Source: Nitrososphaerota archaeon
GTDB lineage: Archaea; Thermoproteota; Nitrososphaeria; Nitrososphaerales; Nitrosopumilaceae
Length of the DNA stretch: 64,000 nucleotides
Assembly: GCA_021323705.1 (NCBI GenBank)
Contig: JAJPKL010000027.1
Span: 1-64,000 of the forward strand
Direction of reading: 5' to 3'
The position numbers and the translations under genes are program-made. Of this stretch, positions 19,730 to 28,421 are shown piece after piece (positions within the stretch are counted from its first letter, which is position 1; each line of letters starts with the position of its first letter). Under the pieces are notes generated by a model. It did no database searches, was not told where the DNA came from, and saw nothing but the letters and a program-made list of their open reading frames with translations.

Positions 19730-19834
19730 AGCGGGGTGGGGAAGCCAGACTATTGGGCTAGGTCATCCCGGCGGGCTCATAATCAATCCAGATGAGAAAC
19801 CCGCAAGTCAGTAGTTCAAATCTACTCCCCGCTA
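19730..19834 (+). tRNA. Initiator tRNA-Met (CAT) with two introns
   Basis: Acceptor arms AGCGGGG/CCCCGCT with A1:T72 and the triple G:C anticodon stem (GCGGG/CCCGC) identify an initiator tRNA. The T-arm is AGTAG-TTCAAAT-CTACT. Two insertions break the mature sequence. Intron 1 (19749-19761, 13 nt) is in the D-loop; its junctions form a central helix AGCC:GGCT with 3-nt bulges AGA and AGG. Intron 2 (19782-19798, 17 nt) is at the canonical 37/38 site with helix CTCA:TGAG and bulges TAA and AAA. Removing both gives a normal 75-nt tRNA. The 3' end overlaps the convergent tiaS stop by 3 bp. CCA is not encoded. Confidence 0.92.
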
Positions 19835-21154
19835 TCTTTTCAAACTATAAAACCACTCCGAGTCATCAAACTCTATCTTTTTGTTGGATCTAGAAATTCT
19901 CTGCAACGGCCTTGTCAGGTGCCTGTGAGCTGATGGAATAGGAAGGTATAGTTGTTCTTTTATCTTGCGTGGAATCTCTTCAGATATTTTTGCATGCAAA
20001 ACTTGGCCGCATTTTGAACATTTGTATCCCTGCCCCCTGCCTTTTGATTTCATGCGTTTTGTGCACTTTGTACATGTGGGGTTTACAAGGACGGCGTTTT
20101 TTGCAAGTTTTATGACATCGATGAATTCAACGTTTATTGTCCTGCCGTATCTCTTTGAGGCTTTCCGTACTCCACCACCGATTTTTATCAAGTCTCCTTT
20201 GATCAAGCTTGATGCAATATTAGCAAGACCTGTCGGTTTGTATACAGCGCAGTTTGCCTTTTTGCCGGAGTTGGAAATTGTAAACATTACATGGCCTCCA
20301 ATCTCAGTTTGAGGTGTTGTTGATACATGACCAACTACATATCCAGAAGAGAACGGTCTTAGGTCCCCAAGGTCCAGTTCATTTTGCAGATGGTCACCTG
20401 TACCTTGATTTGATCGAAAGACCATATAGCCTGCAAACTTTTCAGCAGATTTTACAAGAGATGCGCCTCTAACAACTGACTGGACATCTTCCCCTCTGAC
20501 TCCAAAAAATACGGGATCAGGCCCATGTGGTGCAATAAGCACTCGTTTCTTGGTATCGTCATAGCTGTTAAATGTCTTGGGGGAAGTAAGATCTTGCATC
20601 TTCCTGACACTGTCTTTGAAGATAAGCCTCTTCTTGCCAAAATTTGATTTGTGTCTGTATGAAATGAGCTCAAAGGTATGATCAGCAAAGTCATATCCTA
20701 TAGCACCTATTGCACCCACCAGTCCCTGGCCATTTCCCATATGAAATGTCTCAATCTTGTTTTGAGCTGCAAACTTTTTTGCCTTGCCGCGGTTTACAAG
20801 AGCACGCAAAGCCAGCCTGCCAAACTCGGAAAATTCCTTTGGGGTTTTGCTATTTTCATAAAAGACAAGGCCGGGATTTGCTCCCTCTTGTACGGCAGAA
20901 TATTTCTTGATGTAATTAATTACACTTTTCTTGATTGTGTTGGGATTTTGGGTTTGAATCTTTAATGCTACGGCACCGTTTCCTCTAGTCTTCCATGGAA
21001 TATTTGGATTGAATCTTATCAGATACGGATAGTCAAGAAACCTGACTTTTTTCTTTCGTAAATGTTCGACAATTTTGTATGCAAGAAATGTGGTACACAT
21101 GCCATTTCTTGAATCGGTATCATCAAATCCGATGTGCAGAACACTTTGTTTCAT
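19832..21154 (-). CDS. tiaS: tRNA(Ile2) 2-agmatinylcytidine synthetase TiaS
   Basis: 440 residues. The N-terminus has the family motif 'GFDDTDS', followed by the 'RGNGAVAL' block, an OB-fold region (about 280-350) and a C-terminal zinc ribbon ('CTKCTKR' and 'CSKCGQ'). It conjugates agmatine to C34 of tRNA-Ile(CAU) so the anticodon reads AUA, an archaea-specific essential modification. Its stop codon lies inside the 3' end of the convergent initiator tRNA. It overlaps the upstream RAM-domain gene by 4 bp. Confidence 0.95.
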   Translation of the reverse strand: MKQSVLHIGFDDTDSRNGMCTTFLAYKIVEHLRKKKVRFLDYPYLIRFNPNIPWKTRGNGAVALKIQTQNPNTIKKSVINYIKKYSAVQEGANPGLVFYENSKTPKEFSEFGRLALRALVNRGKAKKFAAQNKIETFHMGNGQGLVGAIGAIGYDFADHTFELISYRHKSNFGKKRLIFKDSVRKMQDLTSPKTFNSYDDTKKRVLIAPHGPDPVFFGVRGEDVQSVVRGASLVKSAEKFAGYMVFRSNQGTGDHLQNELDLGDLRPFSSGYVVGHVSTTPQTEIGGHVMFTISNSGKKANCAVYKPTGLANIASSLIKGDLIKIGGGVRKASKRYGRTINVEFIDVIKLAKNAVLVNPTCTKCTKRMKSKGRGQGYKCSKCGQVLHAKISEEIPRKIKEQLYLPIPSAHRHLTRPLQRISRSNKKIEFDDSEWFYSLKR

Positions 21155-21384
21155 TCTATTACTGTCATTGTAAGCGTAGAGCGCACATTTTTGAGTTGCC
21201 TTATACGGCTGGATATGGTCTTTTTGAGCGTCTCGTTGTCTGGCGCCTCTATCTTAACCACAAGATCATAGGCGCCATAAAGAACATAGACGTACTTGAC
21301 GTGCTCGATTGATTTTACCTCGGCGAGCAATTCGTTTTCTTTTCCTAGTTCGGCGTTAAGCAAGACAAACGCTATTGGCATCAC
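21151..21384 (-). CDS. Stand-alone Lrp/AsnC ligand-binding (RAM) domain protein
   Basis: 77 residues, about the size of an isolated AsnC C-terminal domain: alternating strands and helices with 'AFVLLNAE', 'VKYVYVLYGAYDLVVKIEA' and a final 'TLTMTVIE' strand. There is no DNA-binding helix-turn-helix. Such proteins may sense amino acids or modulate full-length Lrp proteins. Overlaps the tiaS start by 4 bp, so they are coupled. Start may be the first or second Met. Confidence 0.85.
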   Translation of the reverse strand: MMPIAFVLLNAELGKENELLAEVKSIEHVKYVYVLYGAYDLVVKIEAPDNETLKKTISSRIRQLKNVRSTLTMTVIE

Positions 21385-21462
21385 TTGGTCTTGATATGGT
21401 ATGATATTAAATATTGTGCGGGTTCGTTTGGTTTAAATTAAAAAAATAATCCTAGATAGCGT

Positions 21463-22458
21463 TTGATAGTAATAGATGAAAAAACGATCTTCGATGAGAT
21501 CCAAAGAAGAAAACCTGTATCAGTTGCACTGAATGGACCAGATGGAATTTTACCGAAGATACAGGAAACTGCATCAAAGATAATGGAAAGGTTTGGAATT
21601 CCTGCCTATGTTCTTGCAGACAGCTGTTTTGGAACATGTGACATGAACACAAATGGCGCCAAAGTGCTTGGAGCAGAGATTCTTTTCCACATTGGACATA
21701 CGATAAATTCCACAAGTTTTGGCGACAACATAGTTCTTGTCGATGCGTTTGACAACATTTCATTTGACACCATAGCGGAGAAATGTGCGGAAGAGTTTAG
21801 AGGAAAGACAGTATCACTTGTAACAGACAGCCAGCACCTCCATGAGGTAGATAAGGTAAGGACCATACTTGAACATGGAGGGGTCCAAGTCTTGGTAGGA
21901 AAGGGGAAGGGACAGCTAAATGACGGCCAAGTTTTTGGTTGCGAGTTTTATCCTGTGATGGAAACAAGAGATAGTGTAGATGCCAACATCTTCTTGGGCC
22001 AGAGCAACTTTCATGCAGCTGGTATTGCATTATCAACAAACAGACCCACCTATGTTCTTGATCCATACTTTAATGAGATAAGAGAAGTGACAGGGTTTGC
22101 TCAGACGCTTCAAAAAAAGTCCATACTTGCAGTCTACAAGGCTGCCGAGGCCGAATCATTTGGCATAATTGTCGGCCTAAAGGAAGGGCAGTTCTCAAAG
22201 ACAACTGCTCTCAAGTTCAAAAAAGAACTGGAAACCCTTGGAAGAAAAGTTCAGCTCTTTGCACTAACTGAGATAACAGATGACAAGCTGCGAAATCTAA
22301 AAGGGATTGATGCCTTCATACAGGTAGCATGCCCTCGAATTTCAACCGACAATCAGTTCCACAAGCCGGTCTTGTCCACCCCACAGGCAAATGCACTTGT
22401 CAAGCTGTTAAAAAAAGAAAATGTAGACAGCATATTTCAAATTCCACACTGGCTATAG
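21463..22458 (+). CDS. dph2: Diphthamide synthase Dph2 (radical 4Fe-4S enzyme)
   Basis: 331 residues, TTG start. The three iron-sulfur cysteines of archaeal Dph2 are present: 'DSCFGTCD' near residue 50, 'VFGCEFYPV' near 155 and 'VACPRIS' near 288. The enzyme transfers the aminocarboxypropyl group of SAM to a histidine of elongation factor 2. It is divergent from the tiaS operon with a 78-bp gap. Confidence 0.95.
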   Translation: MIVIDEKTIFDEIQRRKPVSVALNGPDGILPKIQETASKIMERFGIPAYVLADSCFGTCDMNTNGAKVLGAEILFHIGHTINSTSFGDNIVLVDAFDNISFDTIAEKCAEEFRGKTVSLVTDSQHLHEVDKVRTILEHGGVQVLVGKGKGQLNDGQVFGCEFYPVMETRDSVDANIFLGQSNFHAAGIALSTNRPTYVLDPYFNEIREVTGFAQTLQKKSILAVYKAAEAESFGIIVGLKEGQFSKTTALKFKKELETLGRKVQLFALTEITDDKLRNLKGIDAFIQVACPRISTDNQFHKPVLSTPQANALVKLLKKENVDSIFQIPHWL

Positions 22459-22503
22459 TCAGTATCAATCAATCAAGCGGCACTAAATCAATAGAGAGCA
22501 GAT

Positions 22504-23256
22504 TCATTTTTGTTCTACTAGAATCGAGTTTTTCCTGTATTGAATCGGCAGATCAATTACAATAAGCTCTGTATCTCTTTGGGCACGAACTTTTAAGATT
22601 TCTTCATTTTCTATCTGTGCAGCATCTCTAGTATAGAGTGTTTTTCCGTTGAGGTCTAGTTTTCCATCAATAACAAAGAGGTATGCAATTCTGCTCTTTT
22701 CTAGGACATGACTCAATTCTGTGCCCGTTTCAATATTTGAGATGTAAAATGTTGCATCTTGACTTATTGCAAGCTTGTCTTTTTGATTAGAGTTCTTTGG
22801 CACTATAACAGAAAGTAGTTTGTTTCTTCTGTCGTCTTTTGAATATATCTTCTGTTCCCATGATGGCTGCAGTCCCCTCGTATCACTGAAGATCCACATC
22901 TGCAAGAGCCGCAGTGGTTTTTCATTTGAATGGTTAAATTCGGAATGAAACACTCCAGTTCCCGCAGACATTCTCTGTATTTCCCTTGGCTGTATTATTC
23001 CATGGTTTCCAAGGTTGTCCTTGTGCTCAAGTACACCATCTATTACGTAGGTTACTATCTCCATGTCTTGATGTTTGTGAAAGTCAAAGCCAGTTCCAGG
23101 CTTGATTGTATCATCGTTGAAGACACGCAGCGGTCCAAAGTTGATGTTGTTTGGGTCATAGTATTCAGCAAAGGAAAAGTGATGATATGTTGTTAACCAG
23201 TCAGTTTCTCCTTTGTATTGTTCCTGTTCTTTTATTATTCGAATCACGTATATCAT
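22504..23256 (-). CDS. Pirin family protein (bicupin)
   Basis: 250 residues with the N-terminal cupin metal motif 'FDFHKHQDMEIVTYV' and the second His/Glu pair in 'GVFHSEFNHS', matching the YhhW/pirin group. Some members have quercetin dioxygenase activity; a physiological role is not established. Convergent with dph2 and divergent from csl4. Length is as expected for the family. Confidence 0.85.
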   Translation of the reverse strand: MIYVIRIIKEQEQYKGETDWLTTYHHFSFAEYYDPNNINFGPLRVFNDDTIKPGTGFDFHKHQDMEIVTYVIDGVLEHKDNLGNHGIIQPREIQRMSAGTGVFHSEFNHSNEKPLRLLQMWIFSDTRGLQPSWEQKIYSKDDRRNKLLSVIVPKNSNQKDKLAISQDATFYISNIETGTELSHVLEKSRIAYLFVIDGKLDLNGKTLYTRDAAQIENEEILKVRAQRDTELIVIDLPIQYRKNSILVEQK

Positions 23257-23373
23257 ATGGCTGAAAATCTACTTAAAACACACCCTGCAGAAAACCATTC
23301 CTAGTAGATGCATCTGCAGATAGAGAAAAAATTGGAATAAACAATTATAATCGTCAAAACCGCAGGTGCTACG

Positions 23374-23928
23374 TTGTCAAGCAAACAGGCACTTCCCGGA
23401 GACAAGATTGCAATAATTGAGGAATTTGAGACAGGTCAGAACACATTTGATGACGGCCACTCGATAAGATCCCTTGTAGTTGGCACACCTGAATTTGACA
23501 AGGCAAACAGAGTGGCCAAGATTAGCGAGATGAAAAAAGTAGCAGTGCCCAAGCCAGGCAATGTCATAGTGGGAAATGTGTCTGCGTTGATGAACAACAT
23601 GTTTGCAATTAATGTGGTATACATTGATGGCAGGCCTACTCATGCCGGCCTTGAAGTCATTTGCCAGGCAAAAGGTGCAAAAAAGAGAATTCTTGTCAGG
23701 GTAGGAGACATTGCAACTGCCAAAGTAATCAGTCTGCTAAATGGTGTAATTCACGCAGTAATCAGCGAACCTGAGCTTGGGGTCTTGTTTACCAAGTGTA
23801 ACAAATGTGCTGGAAGTGTTGTGGCGCTTGGGAGTAACGTAAAATGTATAGATTGTGGATATATTGAAGAAAGAAAGCTGTCAACCAAATTTGGAAACAG
23901 CGATTTTATAAAATTCGATTCTAATTAA
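23374..23928 (+). CDS. csl4: Exosome RNA-binding subunit Csl4
   Basis: 184 residues, TTG start. The N-terminal domain has 'GDKIAIIEEFETG', then an S1 domain at about 60-130 ('KPGNVIVGNVSAL') and a C-terminal zinc ribbon (CxxC in 'CNKCAGS' and 'CIDCGYI'). It caps the Rrp41-Rrp42 exosome ring and helps recruit RNA and DnaG. A TATA-like AATTATAAT about 26 bp upstream suggests a near-leaderless mRNA. pheA follows 4 bp downstream. Confidence 0.93.
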   Translation: MSSKQALPGDKIAIIEEFETGQNTFDDGHSIRSLVVGTPEFDKANRVAKISEMKKVAVPKPGNVIVGNVSALMNNMFAINVVYIDGRPTHAGLEVICQAKGAKKRILVRVGDIATAKVISLLNGVIHAVISEPELGVLFTKCNKCAGSVVALGSNVKCIDCGYIEERKLSTKFGNSDFIKFDSN

Positions 23929-23932
23929 AAAC

Positions 23933-24748
23933 ATGCTCAAAGCCGCATTTCAGGGAGAGCGTGGCGCGTACAGCGAAGCCGCCGCCATGGCCTTTTTCAA
24001 GGATTCAATTGAGACCGTTCCCTTTCCTACCTTCCACGAAGTCTTGGAATCTGCAGAGACTGGCAAGACAGACTATGCGATACTGCCTGTTGAAAACTCG
24101 CTTGAAGGCAGCGTTGGCGAGAGCTACGACCTGCTTTTGACCACCAAACTAGACGTTACAGGGGAGATCTACCACAGGATAAAGCACTGTCTTATCGGAT
24201 TTGAGAGGCTGGAAAAAATTGATACCGTATATTCGCATCCACAGGCACTTGGCCAGTGTAGGAAATTCATACAGGATCACCACCTCAAGGCAATACCCAC
24301 TTATGATACTGCAGGAAGTGTCAAGATCCTGCTTGAATTAAAACAGAACAACATTGCATGCATAGCAAGCAGAAGAGCTGCTGAGATATACAAGGTTCCC
24401 ATAATAAAAGAAGGCATAGAAGACAATGCCAGCAACTACACTAGATTTCTTGTCCTTTCAAATAAAGCGCACAGCAAAACTGCAAAAGACAAGACATCCA
24501 TCATATTCTCAATAAAGCACGTTCCAGGTGCGCTGTACAACGTGCTTGAGAAATTTCATGCAAACAAAATAAATCTCACAAAGATAGAGTCGCGCCCTAC
24601 AAAGACCACGCCGTGGGAATACAACTTTTATGTCGATTTTGAAGGGAGCCAGAACGACAGAAACATCAAGGATGCACTTGAAAAGATAAGACCTAATACC
24701 ATATTCCTAAAAATCCTAGGTTCGTACCCAAGGGCAGAGCTTGGCTAA
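23933..24748 (+). CDS. pheA: Prephenate dehydratase
   Basis: 271 residues: a periplasmic-binding-protein-like catalytic domain with the 'NYTRFLVL' motif (essential TRF) and a C-terminal ACT domain with 'GALYNVLEKF' and the Phe-binding 'ESRP' motif. It makes phenylpyruvate and is expected to be feedback-inhibited by phenylalanine. No chorismate mutase fusion. 4 bp after csl4; its 3' end overlaps the convergent membrane protein by 4 bp. Confidence 0.95.
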   Translation: MLKAAFQGERGAYSEAAAMAFFKDSIETVPFPTFHEVLESAETGKTDYAILPVENSLEGSVGESYDLLLTTKLDVTGEIYHRIKHCLIGFERLEKIDTVYSHPQALGQCRKFIQDHHLKAIPTYDTAGSVKILLELKQNNIACIASRRAAEIYKVPIIKEGIEDNASNYTRFLVLSNKAHSKTAKDKTSIIFSIKHVPGALYNVLEKFHANKINLTKIESRPTKTTPWEYNFYVDFEGSQNDRNIKDALEKIRPNTIFLKILGSYPRAELG

Positions 24749-25209
24749 AAGCCCCGCGGCTTTCTAATCGAAAAGGCTGCGCTAAATCCAATTATCAGGA
24801 CTCCTGACGATATCACTAGGATGTGGGACATGAATATCAGCGGGCTTTGGACAGCTTCAAGATTTCCTGTAACATGTACAGTAGAGCCGCCGGTATTTGT
24901 CACATTGATAAAGTGCTTCCCATCTGCAAGACTGTACCAGTCAAAGCTTGTATTATTTTGAAAATCTTGGTCCACCTGCAATCCATTAGACGGAGTCTTC
25001 AGAGTTACATGGAAGGAGCTTCCAGTCACGTTAAGAAACTCGTGGAAATGTTTCTGCGCATCAAATAGGAATACATCGCTTTTTCCAATATCTACAGAAT
25101 CATTGACTACATTAACGTTGGATACAAGCGACTGTATCAGAAAAAAAGTTCCAAGTCCAATTGCAAGTGCACCTATGCCAATTCCTATTGCAGTCTTTTT
25201 TGTCAGCAC
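24745..25209 (-). CDS. Membrane protein with two terminal transmembrane helices, unknown function
   Basis: 154 residues. A hydrophobic segment at about 8-28 and another at about 122-145 flank a predicted beta-rich extracytoplasmic domain rich in Asn, Thr and Val. The C-terminus ends with basic residues (RKPRGF), so both ends are probably cytoplasmic. The architecture resembles other small archaeal surface-exposed domains but no family is recognised. Confidence 0.55.
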   Translation of the reverse strand: MLTKKTAIGIGIGALAIGLGTFFLIQSLVSNVNVVNDSVDIGKSDVFLFDAQKHFHEFLNVTGSSFHVTLKTPSNGLQVDQDFQNNTSFDWYSLADGKHFINVTNTGGSTVHVTGNLEAVQSPLIFMSHILVISSGVLIIGFSAAFSIRKPRGF

Positions 25210-25246
25210 TACTCGAGACTAGATATCATCTATATTTATGAATTTT

Positions 25247-26686
25247 TTACATCAGTTCGACGTCATGAGGCTGGCTTTCTGCGTATCCGGCAGTTGACAT
25301 TTTTATAAATTCTGCATTTTGCTGCATTTGCGGTATGGTATTTGCACCACAGTAGCTTAGGCCTGAGCGTATTCCTCCGGTGAGTTGTTTTACTATATCT
25401 ACAACACTTCCCTTGTACGGAACCATTGCCTCTACACCCTCTGCAACGTAATCGTTGAGGTCCTCACTCATTGCTGCAGTTCCAGTCTCCTTTGACTTTC
25501 TGCCAAGCGCTGCATAAAATGACGCCATTCCTCGGTATATCTTGTACCTCTTGCCGTTTTTCATCACATAAGAGCCGGGACTTTCGTCGGTTCCCCCAAG
25601 CAGGCTTCCAACCATAACTGTTGATGCACCAGCTGCAAGAGCCTTTGTGGCATCACCCGAGTTTCTGACTCCGCCGTCAGAGATTATTGGGATGTCATAC
25701 TTTTTGCCGACTTGGGCGCAGTCAACTACTGCAGTAAGTTGCGGTACGCCAGAGCCTGTGATTACTCTAGTAATGCAGATAGAGCCAGAGCCCACACCGA
25801 CCTTGACTGCATCCACTCCTGCCTTGATCAGATCTTCAGCTCCCTGTGAGGTTGCAACATTTCCTGCAATCAGTTCGCAGTTTGGAAATGCCTTTTTGAT
25901 GAGCCGTACTGTATTGATTGCATTATCGCTGTGTCCGTGTGCAATATCAACTACAATTACATCGGTTCCTGCATCAAGCAGTGCCTCCGTCCTTTCCATA
26001 AAGTCTCCCTTTACCCCTACTGCTGCGCCGACAAGCGGCCTTCCCTTTTTATCCTTTGATGCATGCGGAAAGTTTCCCGCATTTATGATGTCCTTACTTG
26101 TTATCAATCCCTTTACATTTCCCCGCTCGTCTAAGAGCGGCAGTTTTTCAATGCAGTTTTTTCGTATGAGTTCACGCGCTTCCTGTATGCTTACTCCAGC
26201 CTTTGCAGTAATTACATCACTTGTCATTATTTCCTTAACCTGCTTTTTTTCGTCTGCTGGTTCTAACATTGCAATGTCTCTTCGTGTAAGTATTCCCACA
26301 AGTTTGCCTTCCGGCTCTGTAACAAGCAGTCCTGAGACTCCCTTTTCCCTCATGTTCTCGATTGCCTCTCGAATTGTCTGGGTAGGGCCTATTGTGTAGG
26401 GGTTTTCAATTATTACGCTTCCTGAGCGCTTAACCTTGAGTACCTCTGTGACCTGTTCAGATATTGTAAGGAATCTGTGTATTATTCCGATTCCTCCCTC
26501 TCTTGCCATAGCCACTGCCATGGCAGACTCGGTAACAGTATCCATGTTGGCGCTGATGATTGGAATGTTAAGTGATATGTTGCGTGAAAGTTTTGTCTGC
26601 AAATTGGTTTGAGATCTAGTAGCTATGCTGGAGCGTTTGGGAACAAGGAGTACGTCATCGAAAGTTAGTCCTTCCCTGATATCCAA
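25247..26686 (-). CDS. guaB: Inosine-5'-monophosphate dehydrogenase
   Basis: 479 residues, TTG start just before 'REGLTFDDVLLVP'. The TIM barrel carries the catalytic Cys loop ('GSGSICITR', Ile instead of the commoner Thr) and the flap 'GMASFYAALGRKSK'. A CBS pair sits at about residues 95-205 and probably senses adenine or guanine nucleotides. It makes XMP for GMP synthesis; guaA is encoded 5.7 kb away. Divergent-side neighbour is folP. Confidence 0.96.
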   Translation of the reverse strand: MDIREGLTFDDVLLVPKRSSIATRSQTNLQTKLSRNISLNIPIISANMDTVTESAMAVAMAREGGIGIIHRFLTISEQVTEVLKVKRSGSVIIENPYTIGPTQTIREAIENMREKGVSGLLVTEPEGKLVGILTRRDIAMLEPADEKKQVKEIMTSDVITAKAGVSIQEARELIRKNCIEKLPLLDERGNVKGLITSKDIINAGNFPHASKDKKGRPLVGAAVGVKGDFMERTEALLDAGTDVIVVDIAHGHSDNAINTVRLIKKAFPNCELIAGNVATSQGAEDLIKAGVDAVKVGVGSGSICITRVITGSGVPQLTAVVDCAQVGKKYDIPIISDGGVRNSGDATKALAAGASTVMVGSLLGGTDESPGSYVMKNGKRYKIYRGMASFYAALGRKSKETGTAAMSEDLNDYVAEGVEAMVPYKGSVVDIVKQLTGGIRSGLSYCGANTIPQMQQNAEFIKMSTAGYAESQPHDVELM

Positions 26687-26730
26687 TGAAACCTTCTTGA
26701 TTAGATTTACATTCTGTTATAAGCCTTTTC

Positions 26731-27582
26731 CTACTTTTTTAGCTCTTGTGCAATTTGTATCGCGTCACAAGTTGCCTTCACATTATGTGTTCTGATTACA
26801 TCGGCACCGTTTAGTACTGCTATGGTTTCTGCTGCAAGCGATCCGGCAAGCCTCTTTTCTGGATCTTTTTGATCCAATATCTGTCCAATGAAAGATTTTC
26901 TAGAGACAGATATGAGAAGAGGCTGACCGAGTTTTATAGATCTGAGATTCCGCATTACAACAAGATCCCTTTTGAGCCAATCAGAATCTATCGTGGTAAA
27001 GAATATTCCTTTTGCCTTTTTTCTAAAAAATCCTATTGCTGGATCGACTACAACCTTGTTTTTTGGTATGCCACACTTGGTTGCAATTGATACACTTTGG
27101 CGCAGTAGGTTTCTTGCCCGCATTACTTGGTTTCCAGTCACTTTCTTTTTGCTAAAGGCGCACACTATAACAGAGGGACGGTACTCTTCCAAAACTTGGG
27201 CCATGTTCACATCATATTGTAATCCTGTAACGTCATTTAGAATCTCTACGCCAAGGGCAAGTGCGGCTCTTGCAACGCTTGCCCTACAGGTATCAATTGA
27301 GATTGGAAGTTTTGATACCTTTTGTATGGCATTAATTGCTTGTGTGACTCTCTTGATCTCAAGACTTTCTGGTACCAACGTCTCAAGATACGGCGCAGTA
27401 GACATGCCCCCAACGTCAACAAAATCTGCGCCGTCTTCTTCCATCTGTTTTACTATATTGGCTATTTCTCTTTGTTCTGTGTATACAGATTTTTTGTAAA
27501 ATGACTCTGGACTGGTGTTGAGTATTCCCATCACCCTTACTTGGTTTGTTCCTCCAACAGGTAGAGAACCCAGTCTGTTCAT
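26731..27582 (-). CDS. folP: Dihydropteroate synthase-like protein
   Basis: 283 residues from the ATG at 27582, giving the family opening about 16 residues before 'VRVMGILNTSPESF'; the ORF extends to 27609. Other motifs are 'GADFVDVGGMST', 'ISIDTCRAS', 'ILNDVTG' and the C-terminal 'ADVIRTHNV'. It condenses p-aminobenzoate or a related arylamine with dihydropterin pyrophosphate. Divergent and 35 bp from mptE, which makes that substrate, so this is a pterin locus. Whether the product is folate or a methanopterin type cannot be told. Confidence 0.85.
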   Translation of the reverse strand: MNRLGSLPVGGTNQVRVMGILNTSPESFYKKSVYTEQREIANIVKQMEEDGADFVDVGGMSTAPYLETLVPESLEIKRVTQAINAIQKVSKLPISIDTCRASVARAALALGVEILNDVTGLQYDVNMAQVLEEYRPSVIVCAFSKKKVTGNQVMRARNLLRQSVSIATKCGIPKNKVVVDPAIGFFRKKAKGIFFTTIDSDWLKRDLVVMRNLRSIKLGQPLLISVSRKSFIGQILDQKDPEKRLAGSLAAETIAVLNGADVIRTHNVKATCDAIQIAQELKK

Positions 27583-27617
27583 ATGGTTTAATGATTGGAG
27601 CATCGACATTTAGACCT

Positions 27618-28376
27618 ATGAGATTGCAGAGATGGGAACGCAAGTATGGCGAAATACTGCGTGAGTTTGGCTTTAGCAGAAAAGAAGATTTGCATGCGGC
27701 CAAGTTTCTCAACTCACTTCTCCAAAGCAAGGCTCCTTTGGGCAAGCTTGAACGTAAGATAAGAGATAGGACCGTATTTGTAATCGGCGCAGGCCCCTCT
27801 CTTTCTGCATCGATACCACATATCAAAAAATTCAAGGGGGTGACAAAGATTGTAGCCGATGGGGTTGCCAAGGCACTGCTTGAGAATGGTGTAAGGCCGG
27901 ATGTTGTAGTGACAGACCTTGACGGTAACTTGGAATATCTGAAAAAAGCCTCACAGAAAAATGCCGTAATGGTTGTACACTCTCATGGTGATAACATAGG
28001 TGTACTGCCTCTAGCGTTACTCTTTAGAGGCTGTATTGGAACAACGGAAGGAAAGCCTTTTGACAAGATAAGAAACTTTGGTGGATTCACGGATGGTGAC
28101 AGGTGTGTTTTCCTTGCCAGATACTTTGGGGCAAAAAGAATAATCATGTTCGGAATGGACTTTGGAAATAAGGTTGGAATTTATTCAAAAGAGGGCAAAT
28201 ATGATAGAACGGTAAAGATTGCAAAACTTGCAAAGGCAAGAGAACTTTTAGAATGGCTTGCATCAAAAGGCGGATGTAAATTTTACACTACATCAGAAAA
28301 GATCATTGGGTTTGAGAAGATCAGATTTTCTGATATTGCAGAGTTGTTAAGAGAGCAGAAATTGTTTTGTACTTAG
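27618..28376 (+). CDS. mptE: 6-hydroxymethyl-7,8-dihydropterin pyrophosphokinase, MptE type (DUF115)
   Basis: 252 residues from the ATG at 27618, which fits the archaeal family start ('LQRWERKYGEIL'); the ORF-track start lies inside folP. Core motifs are 'VIGAGPSLSASIP', 'VADGVAKALLE', 'DVVVTDLDGN' and 'VHSHGDN'. The archaeal MptE family activates the pterin for the next step, by the adjacent FolP homologue. A shared short divergent promoter region is probable. Confidence 0.88.
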   Translation: MRLQRWERKYGEILREFGFSRKEDLHAAKFLNSLLQSKAPLGKLERKIRDRTVFVIGAGPSLSASIPHIKKFKGVTKIVADGVAKALLENGVRPDVVVTDLDGNLEYLKKASQKNAVMVVHSHGDNIGVLPLALLFRGCIGTTEGKPFDKIRNFGGFTDGDRCVFLARYFGAKRIIMFGMDFGNKVGIYSKEGKYDRTVKIAKLAKARELLEWLASKGGCKFYTTSEKIIGFEKIRFSDIAELLREQKLFCT

Positions 28377-28421
28377 ATCTTTTATGCAAATGATTATCTC
28401 GATATCTTGTGATATGACAAT

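Noticed and set aside
25647-26399. 250-codon plus-strand ORF opposite guaB
   Set aside because: Shadow of guaB codon usage; low-complexity Ser/Pro/Thr/Ala translation and no motif.
27546-27617. Extended start of mptE inside folP
   Set aside because: Family N-terminus fits ATG 27618; the extension is antisense to folP coding sequence.
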